A DNA stretch of 64,000 nt from Halomonas maura (lineage in GTDB: Bacteria > Pseudomonadota > Gammaproteobacteria > Pseudomonadales > Halomonadaceae): assembly GCF_030409305.1 (NCBI RefSeq), contig NZ_JAUFPQ010000013.1, forward strand, positions 300,773 to 364,772, in the 5' to 3' direction. Below, one piece after another: positions 60,894-64,000 of this stretch (its first letter is position 1; each line of letters begins with the position of its first letter). The translations under genes were made by a program, and so were the position numbers. The notes beneath the pieces were generated by a model that worked only from the letters and a program-made list of their open reading frames with translations, ran no database searches and was not told the DNA's origin.

Positions 60894-62108
60894 ATGCAAG
60901 CCAAGAAGACCCTGATGCTGGCCCTGCTGCCGGCAGGCATCCTTGCGGCCCAGAGTTCCTCGGCCTTCGACGTGGTCGAGGCGGGGCAGCCCGTCGTCAC
61001 CGGCGAGCCGAGCCGCGTGGGCGCGCCCTGGAACCACCGCAGCACCTTCAATATCCCGGGTACCAACACCGATGTGGCCTTCGGTGGCTACATCAAGTTC
61101 GACGCCATCTACGATTTCGACTACGACCTGGGCGATTCCACTGACCCGCTGGCGGCCGCCAGCGAGAGCAACGCCACCGATGGTCGGACGACCTTCACCG
61201 CCAGTGAATCGCGGCTGAACTTCCGCACCCAGACCCGGTTCGGCGACGAGATGCTGCGCACCTACTTCGAAGGGCACTTCCTGCCCGACGAGAAGTTCAA
61301 CCTGCGACACGCCTATGGCGAGTACAATGGCTTCCTGGCCGGCCAGACCTGGACCAACTTCATGCACTTCCTGGGCACGCCGCGCATCCTCAAGCTGGGC
61401 GGCCCCATCGGGTACGCCACTGGGCGTCCCGAGCAGGTGCGCTACTCTCACCAAGCGGGGGCGAATACCTTTGCGGTGGCTCTGGAGAACCCCGAGTCCT
61501 CGATCTCCGACCTGGGGGCGGGCGGCACCGTCGACGAGAACTTCGAGGTGCCCGATCTGACCCTGCGCTACCAATACAAGCGCCACTTCGGTATCTCCGG
61601 GGTGGTGCGCCAGTTCACCACCGAGTCCGCCGTGAGTGGGCAGGACGAGAGCGCCACCGGCTTCGGCATGGCCGCCCAGGGGGCCTTGCCGCTGGGCGGC
61701 CGCACCACCCTCAAGGGCAACCTGATGGTGGGTAGCGGCCTGGGCAGCTACCTGGATTATGTGCCCCCTGCCGGCGCTCAGTATCGGGCTCCGGATGCCT
61801 TCCTGGCGGCCGATGGCTCACTGGAGGCCGTCGACCTGCAGAGCTACGGCATCTCCCTGGATCACCGCTGGAACGCCGACTGGTCGAGCTCCATCGGCAC
61901 TTCTCTGGTCAACCAAGACCTGCCGGACGATGCCCCGGCCCTGCAGGGCATGACCGACACAGTGCAGTTCTCCCATGTCAACCTGATCTGGGACGTCAAC
62001 GATCGCCTGACGGTAGGGGCCGAGTACCAGTTTATCGACCTCGAGAAGGTCAGCGGCGAGGAGGTGGACGCCAGCCGCGTGATGGCCAGCGCCCAGTTCC
62101 ACTTCTGA
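60894..62108 (+). CDS. DcaP-like trimeric outer membrane porin
   Basis: The 404-residue precursor has a signal peptide cut near residue 24 (SSSA-FD), a short N-terminal region, then alternating beta strands (for example FGGYIKFDAIYDFDYDLGD) and a C-terminal phenylalanine (SAQFHF), as outer membrane beta barrels require. The GGYIKFD and ESRLNFRT motifs match DcaP-type porins, which let dicarboxylates and similar acids through the outer membrane. It should bring the island's substrate into the periplasm for the TRAP binding protein. AGAGAG precedes the ATG. Confidence 0.85.
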   Translation: MQAKKTLMLALLPAGILAAQSSSAFDVVEAGQPVVTGEPSRVGAPWNHRSTFNIPGTNTDVAFGGYIKFDAIYDFDYDLGDSTDPLAAASESNATDGRTTFTASESRLNFRTQTRFGDEMLRTYFEGHFLPDEKFNLRHAYGEYNGFLAGQTWTNFMHFLGTPRILKLGGPIGYATGRPEQVRYSHQAGANTFAVALENPESSISDLGAGGTVDENFEVPDLTLRYQYKRHFGISGVVRQFTTESAVSGQDESATGFGMAAQGALPLGGRTTLKGNLMVGSGLGSYLDYVPPAGAQYRAPDAFLAADGSLEAVDLQSYGISLDHRWNADWSSSIGTSLVNQDLPDDAPALQGMTDTVQFSHVNLIWDVNDRLTVGAEYQFIDLEKVSGEEVDASRVMASAQFHF

Positions 62109-62178
62109 GCGGTAGCGGAGGCCGCCACGGCGGCTCCGCCTTTGACCCAGCTTGTTGCAAGCCATATGGCTTGAACTC

Positions 62179-62202
62179 GCCGGCCTTCGGGCCGGCATTT
62201 TT
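62179..62202 (+). terminator. Intrinsic terminator of the porin gene / island end
   Basis: A 7-bp GC stem GCCGGCC/GGCCGGC with a UUCG tetraloop and an ATTTTT tail. Just before it is the perfect palindrome CAAGCCATATGGCTTG (62158-62173), and a further GC hairpin lies at about 62117-62140. Confidence 0.88.
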
Positions 62203-62261
62203 GTCCTCATGACGACCTCGGCCGGTCGCTGTCGCGACCGGCCGAGGGCAGGGTGATACTG

Positions 62262-62327
62262 GCTTAGAGCTTAGAGCTTAGAGCTTAGAGCTTAGAGCTT
62301 AGAGCTTAGAGCTTAGAGCTTAGAGCT
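62262..62327. repeat. Heptamer tandem array, unit GCTTAGA
   Basis: About 9.4 perfect copies of a 7-bp unit fill 66 bp and end 1 nt before the glnK stop codon (minus strand). The unit differs by one base from the GCTTCGA array at 39955-40056. Confidence 0.95.
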
Positions 62328-62328
62328 G

Positions 62329-64000
<1,672 letters not shown>

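Overview
The window is GC-rich, gene-dense DNA from a gammaproteobacterium, most probably a member of the Halomonadaceae (Halomonas-like). The basis is protein similarity recalled by eye and gene order: zapA-6S RNA-fau, pepP-ubiH-ubiI, gpmI-envC-ctpA with rhodanese-secB, gshB-tonB-algH-ruvX and xseB-ispA-dxs, all arranged as in Pseudomonas and Halomonas relatives. I see no rRNA or tRNA gene, no CRISPR array and no transposase gene. One structural RNA is clear: 6S RNA (2545-2726, minus).

Region by region. 0-18 kb is housekeeping: threonine deaminase, a 31-residue membrane peptide, folate salvage, cell-division genes zapA and envC, aminopeptidase P, ubiquinone hydroxylases, phosphoglycerate mutase, SecB, glutathione synthetase, a TonB-like protein, AlgH, RuvX and PyrB. 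19-27 kb holds a SulP transporter with a divergent HdfR-type regulator, then a likely purine salvage locus (IclR regulator, NCS2 permease, 8-oxoguanine deaminase-like amidohydrolase) and an EamA exporter. 27-37 kb returns to core metabolism: serA, xseB-ispA-dxs, djlA, ribA, hemE and speE. 37-40 kb has a host-attachment-family protein, a FinR-like regulator and its likely target fpr.

The most interesting part is about 41.0-62.2 kb, a catabolic island for an aromatic or heteroaromatic carboxylate that I cannot name. It has three plus-strand transcription blocks. Block A (41115-46293) is a Rieske ferredoxin, a small recombinase-HTH-like protein, a single-subunit Rieske oxygenase, an SDR, a ferredoxin reductase and an MFS transporter. 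Block B (46490-52197) is a flavin monooxygenase, a three-gene TRAP transporter and a sulfatase-fold enzyme. Block C (52533-62108) is an IclR regulator, an extradiol-type dioxygenase, a cupin, an alpha/beta hydrolase, an SDR, an aspartate-dehydrogenase-family enzyme, an aldehyde dehydrogenase, a ThDP enzyme and a DcaP-like porin. Each block starts with a TTGACA-type promoter followed directly by the same AT-rich operator, TCAAATA-N2-AAA-N5-TTT-N2-TATTTGA (perfect at blocks A and C, half-degenerate at B). This suggests that one regulator, probably the island's own IclR protein, controls all three.

Non-coding structure is also notable. A 167-bp MITE-like element lies between the SDR and reductase genes of block A, and the pre-insertion junction can be rebuilt. 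Two related heptamer arrays (GCTTCGA and GCTTAGA) lie beside fpr and glnK. A long imperfect hairpin element lies between algH and ruvX. The window ends inside amtB, which unusually precedes glnK and is separated from it by a terminator.
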